DNA of 64,000 bases, taken from positions 2,627,826 to 2,691,825 of the forward strand of contig NZ_OZ024668.1 of NCBI RefSeq assembly GCF_902497775.2. The letters run 5' to 3'. Positions 16,722-25,300 of the stretch are shown here, one piece after another. Origin of the DNA: Pseudomonas fluorescens (GTDB lineage: Bacteria > Pseudomonadota > Gammaproteobacteria > Pseudomonadales > Pseudomonadaceae). Within the stretch, counting starts at the first letter, position 1. Each line of letters begins with the position of its first letter. Position numbers and translations under genes: made by a program. The notes beneath the pieces were generated by a model, which worked only from the letters and a program-made list of their open reading frames with translations, ran no database searches and was not told the origin of the DNA.

Positions 16722-19196
16722 TTACCAGTTATAGGTCAGGTCAGTGGTAATGGTCCGCCCTTCGCCGTAGTAGCAATCCACGTCACTGGTGCAACGGCTG
16801 ACATACACCTTGTCTTCCAGGTTCTGCAGGTTGACCTGCAACTTCACCCCTTTCAGGCGCAATGGCGACTGCTGCAAGTCGTAGGAGACCATGCCGTCGT
16901 ACACGGTGTAGGACGGGATGCTGAAGTGGCCATCTGCAAAATCGGTGCCGTCACTGCCGCGCACATAACGTGCACCCAACCCCATGCCCAGGCCGGCAAT
17001 CGGGGTATCACCGGTGAAGTGATAGTCCAGCCACAGCGATGCGGTCATCGGCGGGGTGCCCGACGGATGACGACCTTCACGGCCATCGTTGTCCTTGGTG
17101 TAAACCACGTCGTTGTGCGATACCGAAGCGATCAGGCCCAGGTTATCGGTGAGGTTGGCCTTGCCTTCAAGCTCGACGCCGCGCGAGCGCAGTTCGCCGA
17201 CCTGGCTGTTGAAGCCGGGGTTGCCGACGTCGGCGGTGAGGATGTTCTGCTGGTTGATCTCGTACACCGACAACTGAATGAAGCTGTCCTGGCCAGGCGG
17301 TTGGTACTTGATACCCGCCTCGACCTGCTTGCCGGTGGACGGCTCGAACGCCTTGCCCGCGTAGTCGGCACCGCTCAGCGGCAGGAACGACTCGGAGTAG
17401 CTGACATAAGGCGTCACGCCATTGTCGAAGGCATAGCCAAGCCCCGCGCGGCCGGTGAACTTCTCGTCCTTGACGGTGGTATGGGTGCCAGCGATCGGCT
17501 CCTTGTTATCGGCCTCGGCCCAGTCGTAGCGGCCACCGAGGGTCAGGAACCAGTTGTCCCACTTGAGCTGATCCTGCACGTACAGGCCGGTCTGATTGAT
17601 GGTGCGGTCCCACTTGAACGGCTGGCCGAAGTTCATTGGCTTGCCGTACACCGGGTTGTACAGGTCGATGACCGGCGGATTGCGGTCGTACAGGCCGAGG
17701 AATTTGGAGTTGGAGTGGTAGTAATCAACGCCGATCAACAGGGTGTGGGCGACGTCGAAAGTGTTGAACTTGGCCTGGGCCATGTTATCGATGCCAAACA
17801 CCTTGTTGCGCTGGGCCCAGTCGACCCCGAAGCGGGTCATGGCGCTCTGGTCGTCGGCCCCGGTGACCGGGTTGGGCACGAAGGCGTAGCCGTGCAGCGG
17901 CGCCCGGTATTTGTCATCGACGTAGGCGTAGCGGGTGTTCTGCTTGAGGGTCCAGACGTCGTCCAGCTCATGACTGACTTCATAGCCAAAGGTGTACTGC
18001 TCGCGATCGTAGGAGTTGACCCCCGGCTCGCCGATGAATCGGCTGCGCTTGATCCGCCCATTGGGGCTGGCAAACACCGTGCCCACCGCCGGCAGGCCCT
18101 GGGCTTCCGGCACACCGTTGTCGCGCTGGTAGTGGCCGTAAACGGTCAGGCGCGTCTGCTCGTTGGGGCTCCAGGTCAGGCTCGGGGCGATCATGTAGCG
18201 CTGCTGTTCGACGTAGTCGGCCTCGCCGTTCTTGTCCAGGCCCATGCCGGTCACGCGGTACTGGTACTCGCCCTGGTCATCCACCGGGCCGGCAAAATCG
18301 AACGCGCCGTAACGCCGGTCCTGGCTGCCGCCACCGAGTTTGACTTCATGCAGCGGCGTCGCGGTCGGGCGCTTGGAGACCATGTTGATCAGGCCGCCTG
18401 GCTGGTTCTGGCCATAGAGCACCGAGGCCGGGCCCTTCATCACCTCGATACGTTCCAGCGCGTACGGATCGATCTGCAGCGCACCGCCAGTACTGCCGCC
18501 GCCATAAGGCAGGTGCAGGCCGTCCAGGTACAGCGGCGTCGGGCTGAAGCCGCGGGAGGTCGGCTCGTCGAAGATCCCGACCCGGTCGGAGAAACCACCC
18601 CCGGTGATACCCGGGGTGTAGCGCAGGGCCTGGGTGACCGTCTGCGAGCCAAGCGCCTTGATTTCATCCTGGGTGATGACGTTGATGGTCTGCGGCACCT
18701 CCAGCACCGAAGTGTCGGTCTTGGTCGCGGTGCCGGTGCGCTTGGCCACATAGCCCTGGACTGGGCCCCAGGCATCTTCGCTGGCGTTGGAAACGATCTG
18801 GGTCAGGCCCAGCTCCAGCGCCCCGCTCTGCTCGGCCGGCACCAGGTTCCAGGTGCCGTTGGCGGTGATGTTGAGGTTAAGACCGCTGCCATTGAGCGCC
18901 TGGGTGGCGGCCTGCTCGGGGCTGAACTGGCCGCTGACCGTAGCCGAGCGCTTACCCTGCACCAGCGCTGGCTTGACCGACAGCACCCGACCAGACTGAC
19001 GGGCGATGCGGCTCAGGGCTTCGCCCAAGTCACCGGCCGGGACATCAAAGCGTTGGCTGGCGCTGACGCTGCTGTCGGTTTGTGCCAGGGCGTACAGCGG
19101 TGCGCTGCTGCCCAGGGCGATGGCGAGGGCCAGCAGGCTGGGGCGGATCATGGAGTCGGGCATGGAGGTGTTGGCTCGTTGAAGGTTGTTGTCCAT
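16722..19196 (-). CDS. TonB-dependent siderophore receptor with N-terminal signalling (STN) domain
   Basis: 824 residues. A signal peptide ends near YALAQ, followed by the secretin/TonB signalling domain (QRFDVPAGDLGEALSRIARQSGRVL), a TonB-box/plug region (VPQTINVITQDEI, GSQTVTQALRYTPGI, RIEVMKGPASVLYGQNQPGGLINMVSKRP) and a 22-strand barrel ending in aromatic YNW. The final part (RCTSDVDCYYGEGRTITTDLTYNW-like region) has a Cys pair typical of ferrichrome/ferrioxamine-type receptors. The STN domain means it passes a ligand signal to the FecR-type protein encoded just upstream. Ligand specificity is inferred, not shown. An alternative start is 19163. Confidence 0.9.
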   Translation of the reverse strand: MDNNLQRANTSMPDSMIRPSLLALAIALGSSAPLYALAQTDSSVSASQRFDVPAGDLGEALSRIARQSGRVLSVKPALVQGKRSATVSGQFSPEQAATQALNGSGLNLNITANGTWNLVPAEQSGALELGLTQIVSNASEDAWGPVQGYVAKRTGTATKTDTSVLEVPQTINVITQDEIKALGSQTVTQALRYTPGITGGGFSDRVGIFDEPTSRGFSPTPLYLDGLHLPYGGGSTGGALQIDPYALERIEVMKGPASVLYGQNQPGGLINMVSKRPTATPLHEVKLGGGSQDRRYGAFDFAGPVDDQGEYQYRVTGMGLDKNGEADYVEQQRYMIAPSLTWSPNEQTRLTVYGHYQRDNGVPEAQGLPAVGTVFASPNGRIKRSRFIGEPGVNSYDREQYTFGYEVSHELDDVWTLKQNTRYAYVDDKYRAPLHGYAFVPNPVTGADDQSAMTRFGVDWAQRNKVFGIDNMAQAKFNTFDVAHTLLIGVDYYHSNSKFLGLYDRNPPVIDLYNPVYGKPMNFGQPFKWDRTINQTGLYVQDQLKWDNWFLTLGGRYDWAEADNKEPIAGTHTTVKDEKFTGRAGLGYAFDNGVTPYVSYSESFLPLSGADYAGKAFEPSTGKQVEAGIKYQPPGQDSFIQLSVYEINQQNILTADVGNPGFNSQVGELRSRGVELEGKANLTDNLGLIASVSHNDVVYTKDNDGREGRHPSGTPPMTASLWLDYHFTGDTPIAGLGMGLGARYVRGSDGTDFADGHFSIPSYTVYDGMVSYDLQQSPLRLKGVKLQVNLQNLEDKVYVSRCTSDVDCYYGEGRTITTDLTYNW

Positions 19197-19250
19197 AACG
19201 AGGACACGCCAGTGACCGAATCCCCTCAGGGAAATCGCAATTATTTTTAT

Positions 19251-20225
19251 TTAGATCACATCGATACGGGTCAGCCAGCTGCCAAAGCTGTCGACACGGA
19301 TCGGCAGGGTCTCGGCCAGGGAGCGCAAAGTACGCTCACTGTCGTCCAGCGGAAAGCTACCGTAGACGCGCACCTGCGCGGCTTGCGGGCTGATGCGCAG
19401 CACCCCGGCGCGGTACGGGCGCAAGGCCTCGATCAATTCGCCCAAGGGCTCGTCGCGAACATCCAGGCGACCTTCGGTCCAGCTCGCCCGGGTGCGCAGC
19501 GAAGCGGCCAGCGGCTGGCTGGTATGACCGTCGAAACGAAAGGCCTGGCCCTCCTCCACGCGCTGGGCAGGTGCGCTGCCGCTTCTGAGCAGGACACTGT
19601 GCTGCTGCACCGCGACCAGGCTCTGGCGCTCTTCCTGGCGCACGCTAAAGCGCGTGCCCAGGGCTTGCACCTGGCCTTCGCGGGTCGCGACGATAAACGG
19701 CCGGCCCGGCTCTGCACGAACATCGGCTTGCAGCTCTCCATCGCGCAGCAGCACCAGTCGCTGCCCGGCGCTGAAACGCACATCCACTGCGCTGCGCGCG
19801 TTCAGGCACAGGCGCGAACCATCGGCGAGGGTGAAGGTGCGGCGCTCACCGGTTCCGGTGCGCAGGTCGGCCAGCAGATCACCCAGCGGCGCCACACGAT
19901 TGCCGATTGCGCCGGCGCCCAGGCCCAGCAACAACATCGCCAGACCGCCGCCCAGCGCTTTACGCCGCGACGGCGAAGGCAAGGCGCGCAAACTGCGGCT
20001 GGCCATGGCCAACTGGCCCGGGTTGCGCTGCTCGGCCTGCTGCAGGTCAGCCAGGGGCTCGCCAAGCAGGGCATTGACCCGCTGCCAGGCGGCCTGATGC
20101 CCGGGCGACTGTTTGAGCCAGGCGTTGAACGCCAGCAGCAACGGGCTACCGACAGGGGCGTTCTCCAGCTTGAGCAGCCAGTCCACCGCTTCGTGGGTGG
20201 CGCGGTCCAGTTGCATGTTGCTCAT
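19251..20225 (-). CDS. FecR-family anti-sigma/sigma regulator
   Basis: 324 residues starting at 20225 in an ATGA overlap with the sigma gene. The cytoplasmic N-terminus has the DUF4880-type motif AVDWLLKLENAPVGSPLLLAFNAWLKQSPGHQAAWQRV; a single membrane helix follows (GGGLAMLLLGLGAGAIG); then the periplasmic FecR domain TGTGERRTFTLADGSRLCLNARSAVDV and C-terminal STN-like part. It relays receptor occupancy to the sigma factor. The order sigma, regulator, receptor is the classic iron-starvation cell-surface signalling unit. Confidence 0.92.
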   Translation of the reverse strand: MSNMQLDRATHEAVDWLLKLENAPVGSPLLLAFNAWLKQSPGHQAAWQRVNALLGEPLADLQQAEQRNPGQLAMASRSLRALPSPSRRKALGGGLAMLLLGLGAGAIGNRVAPLGDLLADLRTGTGERRTFTLADGSRLCLNARSAVDVRFSAGQRLVLLRDGELQADVRAEPGRPFIVATREGQVQALGTRFSVRQEERQSLVAVQQHSVLLRSGSAPAQRVEEGQAFRFDGHTSQPLAASLRTRASWTEGRLDVRDEPLGELIEALRPYRAGVLRISPQAAQVRVYGSFPLDDSERTLRSLAETLPIRVDSFGSWLTRIDVI

Positions 20226-20740
20226 TCCGGCCTCGCGCTCAGGCAATGCAGGAAGGCCCGGCGCAGGTCACGTTCGACCGTGGCCAGCGACACACCCAGC
20301 TGCGCGGCAATGTCCGGCTGGCTCATGCCTTCGAGGCGATGCAGGATAAAAGCGTGACGCACCCGCGCCGGCAGACCGTCGAGCATACGGTCGATTTCGG
20401 CCAGGGCTTCGCGCACCAGCAACACGTCTTCAGCCGAGGGCAGGCAATGTTCCGCAAGGCCCGCCAACTCGTCGAGGTAAGCCTGTTCCAGCGCCCGGCG
20501 GCGAAACAGGTTGCTCAGCAGGCGGCGGGCAACGGTGGCGAGAAAAGCGCGAGGCTCGTCGAGGGCGGGCAAGGCGCTGCTGGTCATGGCCCGGACGAAG
20601 GTGTCCTGGGCCAGGTCCGCCGCATCGTGCGGGCAGTTCAGGCGGCGGTACAGCCAGGCGCGCAACCAGCGATGATGGTCACTGTAGAGGTGGGCGACGA
20701 TAGCCTTGGAGTCGACAGAGCTCGGCACGAAAGTGATCAC
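20222..20740 (-). CDS. FecI-type ECF sigma factor
   Basis: 172 residues from a GTG at 20740. Region 2 reads HHRWLRAWLYRRLNCPHDAADLAQDTFVRAM, region 4 reads LPARVRHAFILHRLEGMSQPDIAAQLGVSLATVERDLRRAFLHC. The start has no clear ribosome site. A Fur box lies directly upstream (20749-20767), so the gene is expected to be induced by iron limitation. It should transcribe the adjacent TonB receptor gene when its ligand is present. Confidence 0.9.
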   Translation of the reverse strand: MITFVPSSVDSKAIVAHLYSDHHRWLRAWLYRRLNCPHDAADLAQDTFVRAMTSSALPALDEPRAFLATVARRLLSNLFRRRALEQAYLDELAGLAEHCLPSAEDVLLVREALAEIDRMLDGLPARVRHAFILHRLEGMSQPDIAAQLGVSLATVERDLRRAFLHCLSARPE

Positions 20741-20748
20741 ACATTAAT

Positions 20749-20767
20749 GGTAATTACTCTCATTATC
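20749..20767 (-). promoter_or_regulatory. Fur box upstream of the ECF sigma gene
   Basis: On the minus strand GATAATGAGAGTAATTACC matches the 19-base Fur consensus GATAATGATAATCATTATC at 15 positions. It lies 9 bases upstream of the GTG start. Confidence 0.75.
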
Positions 20768-20797
20768 ATGATGCGTGGGGAATTTCACAATCCCCTT

Positions 20798-20821
20798 TTC
20801 GCGGGGCAAGCCCGCGCCTAC
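20798..20821. repeat. Half REP element
   Basis: TTCGCGGGGCAAGCCCGCGCC resembles one arm of the Pseudomonas REP; the second arm is absent. It overlaps the stop codon of the M16 peptidase gene. Confidence 0.5.
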
Positions 20822-22227
20822 TGATCTTGCCCCACCACTACCGTCGCCATTTTCTGCGGCTGCACTACGCGTTTGAACGCCGTTTTTACTTGGTCAGGCG
20901 TCACCGCCTCCAGCCGCTGCCGCCAGGTCACCAGCGTATCGTCCGGCAGCTGGTTCAAGGCAATCTGGGCGACATGCTCCAGCAAACGCTGGCGGCTGGT
21001 GCCGTCAAAATGGGCAAGTAGCCGCGCCTTGGCCTCGTCCAGCTCCTCGGCGCTCGGGCCCTCACTGACGAAGCGCGCCAGCGCTTGATAGGCAGCTTTC
21101 TCCGCCTGCTCCTGGTACCCGGCAGGGACTTCCAGTGAGATCACCAAGGCCCCGCCCTGCTGGCCCATGGCAAAGTAGCTGGCCGACTCCCAGCTCACAT
21201 CGCCGCCAAGCGCCTTGCCAACAGCCCGATTGATTCGCGTCGGCCAGTGCTCGCCACCGAGAATGTCGCTGCCCAGCAGCAGCGCGAAGAAGTCCGGGTC
21301 GCTGCGCGGCACCGCTGGCTGGCCGATCTGCACCCACATCGTCCCCTGCTGCGGCTCCAGTTGCAGACGGCTGGCCTGGCTCAATGCTTGTACCTTGGGC
21401 AGCGCAGGGAGGGCCTCGCAGCCGTGCTGTGGCAAGCGTCCGAGCACTGCGCTGGCCACGGCTTCGGCTTGCGCCCGATCAAGGTTGCCGACCAGGCTGA
21501 CCGTGGCCCGGCATGGCAGCATCATTGCACTGTAGTGCGCGCGCAAATCTTGCATACGGGTGCGCTCGAGCATGGCCGGGGTCAGGGCATAGCCGAACGG
21601 CAGCGAGTATTCGTACAGGTCGATCTGCTTGTTGCGTTGCAACCCTGGGCGGGCCAACTCGCGGCCATAGGGATGGTCGCCATAGACCGCCTGGGCAAAG
21701 CGTTGCCCGACACCGGCAAAACGCCGGGGGCTTTCACCATTGACCTGGCGTATGTAATACGGCTTGGCCCGGAACCAGATGCTGCCGGCAAAGGCCGGTT
21801 CGCCAATCTGCCGCCCCAGCAACGCCGTGGCCTCAGCCTGGCGCTGGGGACTGTTGTCGGTGATGGTCAGGATGTAGCTGAAGCGGTCGGCATCGACCTG
21901 GGTATTCAGTGCACTGTCCAGGCGCATCCAGGCCATTCGCAGCGCGTTGCCGTTCAACTCCGGGTCATCGCCCTGAGCACGGATACCTTCCACCGCAAGC
22001 GCCGCGCCGAGCACCGCCAGGCCCGGCTGGTCCTGTGGGTCGCGGCGGCTGCCGGCATCAAAGTCGACCTGGATCTGCAGGTCGCTGGCCTGGCGTTGTG
22101 GCAACAGGTAGACCCGCGCGCCGTTGGCCTGGGTCCAGTGTTCAATGGCCAGCCTGTCGGCAGCCAGGGCCGGGGTCATCGCGCTCAATCCAAACGCGCA
22201 GGTGAAGAGTCGTTCCATCAGGGTCAT
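20818..22227 (-). CDS. M16-family peptidase-like protein lacking the zinc motif
   Basis: 469 residues with a signal peptide (LFTCAFGLSAMTPALAA). The two-domain M16B architecture is recognisable (RVYLLPQRQASDLQIQVDFDAGSRRDPQDQPGLAVLG near the N-terminus, and PCRATVSLVGNLDRAQAEAVAS), but the inverted zinc motif HxxEH is replaced by a sequence with no His, so the protein should be catalytically inactive. Such subunits normally pair with an active M16 encoded next to them; no partner gene is present here. The second domain contains QGTMWVQIGQPAVPRSDPDFFALLLGSDILGG. Confidence 0.8.
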   Translation of the reverse strand: MTLMERLFTCAFGLSAMTPALAADRLAIEHWTQANGARVYLLPQRQASDLQIQVDFDAGSRRDPQDQPGLAVLGAALAVEGIRAQGDDPELNGNALRMAWMRLDSALNTQVDADRFSYILTITDNSPQRQAEATALLGRQIGEPAFAGSIWFRAKPYYIRQVNGESPRRFAGVGQRFAQAVYGDHPYGRELARPGLQRNKQIDLYEYSLPFGYALTPAMLERTRMQDLRAHYSAMMLPCRATVSLVGNLDRAQAEAVASAVLGRLPQHGCEALPALPKVQALSQASRLQLEPQQGTMWVQIGQPAVPRSDPDFFALLLGSDILGGEHWPTRINRAVGKALGGDVSWESASYFAMGQQGGALVISLEVPAGYQEQAEKAAYQALARFVSEGPSAEELDEAKARLLAHFDGTSRQRLLEHVAQIALNQLPDDTLVTWRQRLEAVTPDQVKTAFKRVVQPQKMATVVVGQDQ

Positions 22228-22333
22228 AGCAATTACTCAAAGGACCAGGGCGCGGACGCTACGCACTTGGCCGCGGCAGATCAAGCCTGGGCAACGGCTG
22301 ACACGCCTGCCCGCAGGCTTTATGCTCAGCCCC

Positions 22334-22354
22334 GATTGCCGATTGCCGATTGCC
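22334..22354. repeat. Short tandem repeat, three copies of GATTGCC
   Basis: Three perfect copies of the heptamer, followed by a partial copy GATGCC, in the 282-base gap between the M16 and lipoprotein genes. The rest of the gap shows no gene I can support. Confidence 0.7.
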
Positions 22355-22509
22355 GATGCCATTGACCTTGAGAGCGTGAAGCAGATGCCAGCCCTGAGTG
22401 CCCGCGAGGTTTGCCAGCAATTGCGTGACGCCGCCCTGGGCGTGCGCCCGTTGCGCAGGGCTACTGCCTAGCCCGTCGCCGGCCACACCGGCACACATCC
22501 GATGACGCC

Positions 22510-23097
22510 TTACAGCAACTGGCGCTTGACCGCCTCATCCAGGGTGCTCTGGGTCAACTGCCGGACCAGTTCGCGGGTGTCCTGCTGGAACGCAATACCG
22601 ACGATCAACACCAGGTGCATCCAGGTGCGCACCGATTCGCTCTTGCTGATACGCCCCAACTCTTTGCCGTCCTTGTCCTTGAACACCGTGTCCAGGGTGA
22701 AGGTATTGCGCGCCGTGGACGGGATGATGAAAAAGGTCGCCCCGGTAATGATTGCCGACGCCACGCTGTACTGCTCATGGTTGGTCAGGGTCGATTCGGC
22801 GTAGATGTCCGCCGCGACCTTCTCGGTGCTCACCCGGGCAAAGCGCCCGGACTGGTTGTAGGTTTCGACCAGCGCCTGCTCCCAGGCTTCGGCCGGCTTG
22901 CCGGCGGTGGCATTGGGCTGGCCACGATTGACCTGGTATTGCGCGGTGGTGCGCACGTAGGCGGTAGGCTTGACCGCCTGGGCTTGCGCCTGCGGTGGCC
23001 AGCTCTGCACCGGCGCCAGTTCGTGTTGCGAATAGGAAACGCAGCCGGTCAGCAGCACAGCGCCGAGCAGCAGGTTGGCTTTGATCATACGCAGCAT
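22510..23097 (-). CDS. Putative outer-membrane lipoprotein A
   Basis: 195 residues with lipobox LLTGC (Cys 19) after a short signal. The next residues VSYSQHELAP are like the neighbouring lipoprotein (VSYNVTGP), suggesting a paralogous or partner pair. A hydrophobic stretch is present in the middle (SVASAIITGATFFIIPS) and another near VLIVGIAFQQD. AGGAAG lies 6 bases before the ATG. It follows the second lipoprotein with a 17-base gap, so they are co-transcribed. Function unknown. Confidence 0.7.
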   Translation of the reverse strand: MLRMIKANLLLGAVLLTGCVSYSQHELAPVQSWPPQAQAQAVKPTAYVRTTAQYQVNRGQPNATAGKPAEAWEQALVETYNQSGRFARVSTEKVAADIYAESTLTNHEQYSVASAIITGATFFIIPSTARNTFTLDTVFKDKDGKELGRISKSESVRTWMHLVLIVGIAFQQDTRELVRQLTQSTLDEAVKRQLL

Positions 23098-23114
23098 GGA
23101 ATTCTTCCTTGAAA

Positions 23115-23726
23115 TTACTGTTTGGCCAGCTTCAGCGTGGCGTCGTCGAGCAGCTTGGCAACCACGTCGTTGAGTTGCGGCGCACCCAAGGTCGGCGACC
23201 AGTATTCGCGGCGATAAAGGCCGACATTGCGCTCAAGCTTGAGCGCCTGGCGGGAGCTTGCCAGGACCTTGCCGTTGCGATCCTCGATCATCAGGTCACC
23301 GGCAACGTCGAAGGTGTCGACGTAGATCGGGCCATTGACCCAGATCCACACGGTCAGGGTCAGCAAAGCCCCCGGCACATAGCCTGGATGCGGTCCACGA
23401 TGGCCTTTGAGCGAGGTCATGTTGAACTTGAGCAGGACGTCCTGCTCATCCAGGCGGGTCGGGTATTCACTGACCTGCCTGAAGTACTTGCCGGCCTCGA
23501 CGTACTGGTCGAGCTGCACGGTCAGCGAGCGGCTGATGGCCTTGCGCGTGGCTTCGTCGATACCCGGCGCGGTGACCGCCACATCGGCCACTTGTGCGGT
23601 CCGTGGGCTGGTGCTGGCGGCAGGATGTTGCGGAGCGCCCAGAGGGCCGGTGACGTTATAGGACACGCAGCCAGTCATCGACAGGGTGGCGATGATAGCG
23701 GTGGCCTGAAGCAGCTTTCTCAACAC
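23115..23726 (-). CDS. Putative outer-membrane lipoprotein B
   Basis: 203 residues starting with GTG at 23726, preceded by AAGGAC. Lipobox SMTGC, then VSYNVTGPLGAPQHPAAS. The body has a beta-rich pattern and a hydrophobic segment (ALLTLTVWIWVNGPIYVDTFDV), plus DLMIEDRNGKVLASSRQALKLERNVGLYRREYWS. No recognised domain. It is the first gene of a two-gene unit with lipoprotein A. Confidence 0.7.
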   Translation of the reverse strand: MLRKLLQATAIIATLSMTGCVSYNVTGPLGAPQHPAASTSPRTAQVADVAVTAPGIDEATRKAISRSLTVQLDQYVEAGKYFRQVSEYPTRLDEQDVLLKFNMTSLKGHRGPHPGYVPGALLTLTVWIWVNGPIYVDTFDVAGDLMIEDRNGKVLASSRQALKLERNVGLYRREYWSPTLGAPQLNDVVAKLLDDATLKLAKQ

Positions 23727-23820
23727 GGAATGTCCTTATTTTAGAGCCCGGTGCCAGAGTGCTTCGGCGCCAGAAGCTGAAACTTGAGGCGCTGGGCCGG
23801 TCCGCAGCATCACCTGCGCT

Positions 23821-24531
23821 TTACAGCAGCCCACCACCATCGATGTCGAGAATACTGCCGGTCATGAAGCCGTTCTCCATGGCCAGGACAAACCCTGCGC
23901 CAACCTCATCGGCCTGGCCCACCCGCCCGACCGGCAGCCCGGCCGCCGCGCGATCAAACATCGCCACGCGCTGTCCGCTATCCATGGCCGCGTAAGCCTC
24001 GGTTTCGGTCAACCCGGGGCTGATAACATTGACGCGACGTGGCGCGAGTTCCTTGGCCAGTTGCTTGCCCAGGGCCTCAAGGGCAGCATTAAGGGTGGTT
24101 TTGATCAACTGCCCGGGGACGAACTTACGCGACAGCAGCCCCGACGTCAGGCTGATGCTGGCGCTTGGCGCAAGGTGCGGCAACGCAACCTGGATGGCCT
24201 GCAAGGCACCCCAGAATTTCACCTCGAACGCTTCGCGGGCCAGTTGCAGGTCGCTCTCTGCCAGCGGCTTGGCCTGTACCGCGGGGCCCGCAGTGATCAC
24301 CAGGTGATCGACCTGGCCAATGTTGGCAAACGCTGCATGCAGCGCAACGGCATCGGTAATGTCGAGCGCCAAGGCTTCAATACCTTCGCCAACAGCACCC
24401 GGTCGGCGACTGGCGACGATGACACGGGCGCCACGCTCCCGGGCCTGGCGCGCCACTGCCGCGCCGATGCCACTGGCGCCACCGAGCACGACGACGGTCT
24501 GGTTCAACAAGGATGGAGACGGGTTGTACAT
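23821..24531 (-). CDS. SDR-family oxidoreductase without catalytic tyrosine
   Basis: 236 residues. The Rossmann motif VVVLGGASGIGAAVARQA (TGxxxGIG-like) and the NNAG-equivalent VITAGPAV are visible. The catalytic segment is SISLTSGLLSRKFVPGQLIKTTLNAALEAL: Ser is present but the position four residues before the Lys is Gly, not Tyr. The C-terminal VNVISPGLTETEAY and GSILDIDGGGLL are typical. A small SDR clade has this altered site, so it may be a reductase of unusual substrate or a binding protein. Start 24531 is the only plausible ATG. Confidence 0.8.
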   Translation of the reverse strand: MYNPSPSLLNQTVVVLGGASGIGAAVARQARERGARVIVASRRPGAVGEGIEALALDITDAVALHAAFANIGQVDHLVITAGPAVQAKPLAESDLQLAREAFEVKFWGALQAIQVALPHLAPSASISLTSGLLSRKFVPGQLIKTTLNAALEALGKQLAKELAPRRVNVISPGLTETEAYAAMDSGQRVAMFDRAAAGLPVGRVGQADEVGAGFVLAMENGFMTGSILDIDGGGLL

Positions 24532-24616
24532 GATGATCACTGCCTGTGGTTGAAAGTGATTACATGCTGATGGCTTGCCAATCAAAGAAAAACCTCGCCA
24601 AAGGCGAAGCACCTGT

Positions 24617-24648
24617 AAAAATTACTTGAGGATATTCAGGGTAATTTT
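24617..24648. promoter_or_regulatory. Candidate operator: AAAATTAC dyad between SDR and LysE genes
   Basis: AAAATTAC (24617-24624) and GTAATTTT (24641-24648) are perfect inverted repeats around a 16-base spacer which is itself partly symmetrical (CTTGAGG..TTCAGG). It sits in the divergent promoter region, where a regulator would control both genes. Confidence 0.45.
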
Positions 24649-24712
24649 CTTCAATACGCGCTCGCTCCCACCCCTTAGGCTCTGCTCACTCCCACTTCTG
24701 GATGCTGTTCCC

Positions 24713-25300
24713 ATGAGCCTGATGCTGTCGATGGCCGCCTTCGCGCTGGCCGCTTCCATTTCCCCTGGCCCGGTCAATATCGTCGCCCTGAGCGCTGGCG
24801 CCCGCCATGGCCTGCGCGCCAGCTTGCGGCATGTCGGCGGTGCCACCTTGGGGTTTTGCCTGCTGCTGTTATTGATCGGCCTTGGCATGCACGAGTTGCT
24901 GCGTTACTGGCCAGGGCTGACTCAGGTGCTGCATGGGGCCGGCGTGTTGTTCCTGCTGTACATGGCCTGGAAACTGGCCAGCGATAACGGTGAACTGACC
25001 ACAGGCGGCGGCCAGAATGCGCCGTCGATGTTGGCCGGCGCCGCCCTGCAATGGCTCAATCCCAAGGCCTGGCTGGCCTGCGTGGCTGGCATCGGCGCCT
25101 ATGTCGGCGACGGCGAGCCCCGCCTGCTGTGGCAATTCACCGGCATCTACCTGGTCATCTGCTACCTGTCGATTGCCGCCTGGGCTTGGGCCGGCAGCAT
25201 GATCAGCCATTACCTGGGCGATCCGCGGCGCGTGCGCCTGTTCAATCGCAGCCTGGCACTGATGTTGCTGGCCAGCGCCCTGTACCTGCTACTGGGCTGA
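24713..25300 (+). CDS. LysE-family amino-acid/homoserine lactone exporter
   Basis: 195 residues, six membrane segments. The family signature ASISPGPVNIVALSAGARHGLRASLRHVGGATLG is at the N-terminus, followed by QWLNPKAWLACVAGIGAYV. It exports amino acids or related small molecules. The stop overlaps the end of the convergent AraC-type gene by 12 bases. Divergent from the SDR gene, with which it shares a dyad-bearing promoter region. Confidence 0.85.
   Translation: MSLMLSMAAFALAASISPGPVNIVALSAGARHGLRASLRHVGGATLGFCLLLLLIGLGMHELLRYWPGLTQVLHGAGVLFLLYMAWKLASDNGELTTGGGQNAPSMLAGAALQWLNPKAWLACVAGIGAYVGDGEPRLLWQFTGIYLVICYLSIAAWAWAGSMISHYLGDPRRVRLFNRSLALMLLASALYLLLG

Noticed and set aside
19197..19250. 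Gap before the TonB receptor as an ECF-sigma promoter
   Set aside because: AT-rich and suitably placed, but I could not identify a convincing -35/-10 pair by eye, so I did not annotate it.
16689..20357. Very long plus-strand open frame (1222 codons) opposite the receptor, FecR and sigma genes
   Set aside because: Antisense to three well-supported genes with complete motifs; high-GC third positions on the minus strand create long open frames. No ribosome site or recognisable domain.
22322..22471. Plus-strand frame starting MLSPDCRLPIADAIDLES and ending RRATA
   Set aside because: It runs through the GATTGCC repeat and lacks a ribosome site. It may be a remnant of a gene but no domain is visible, so I did not call it.
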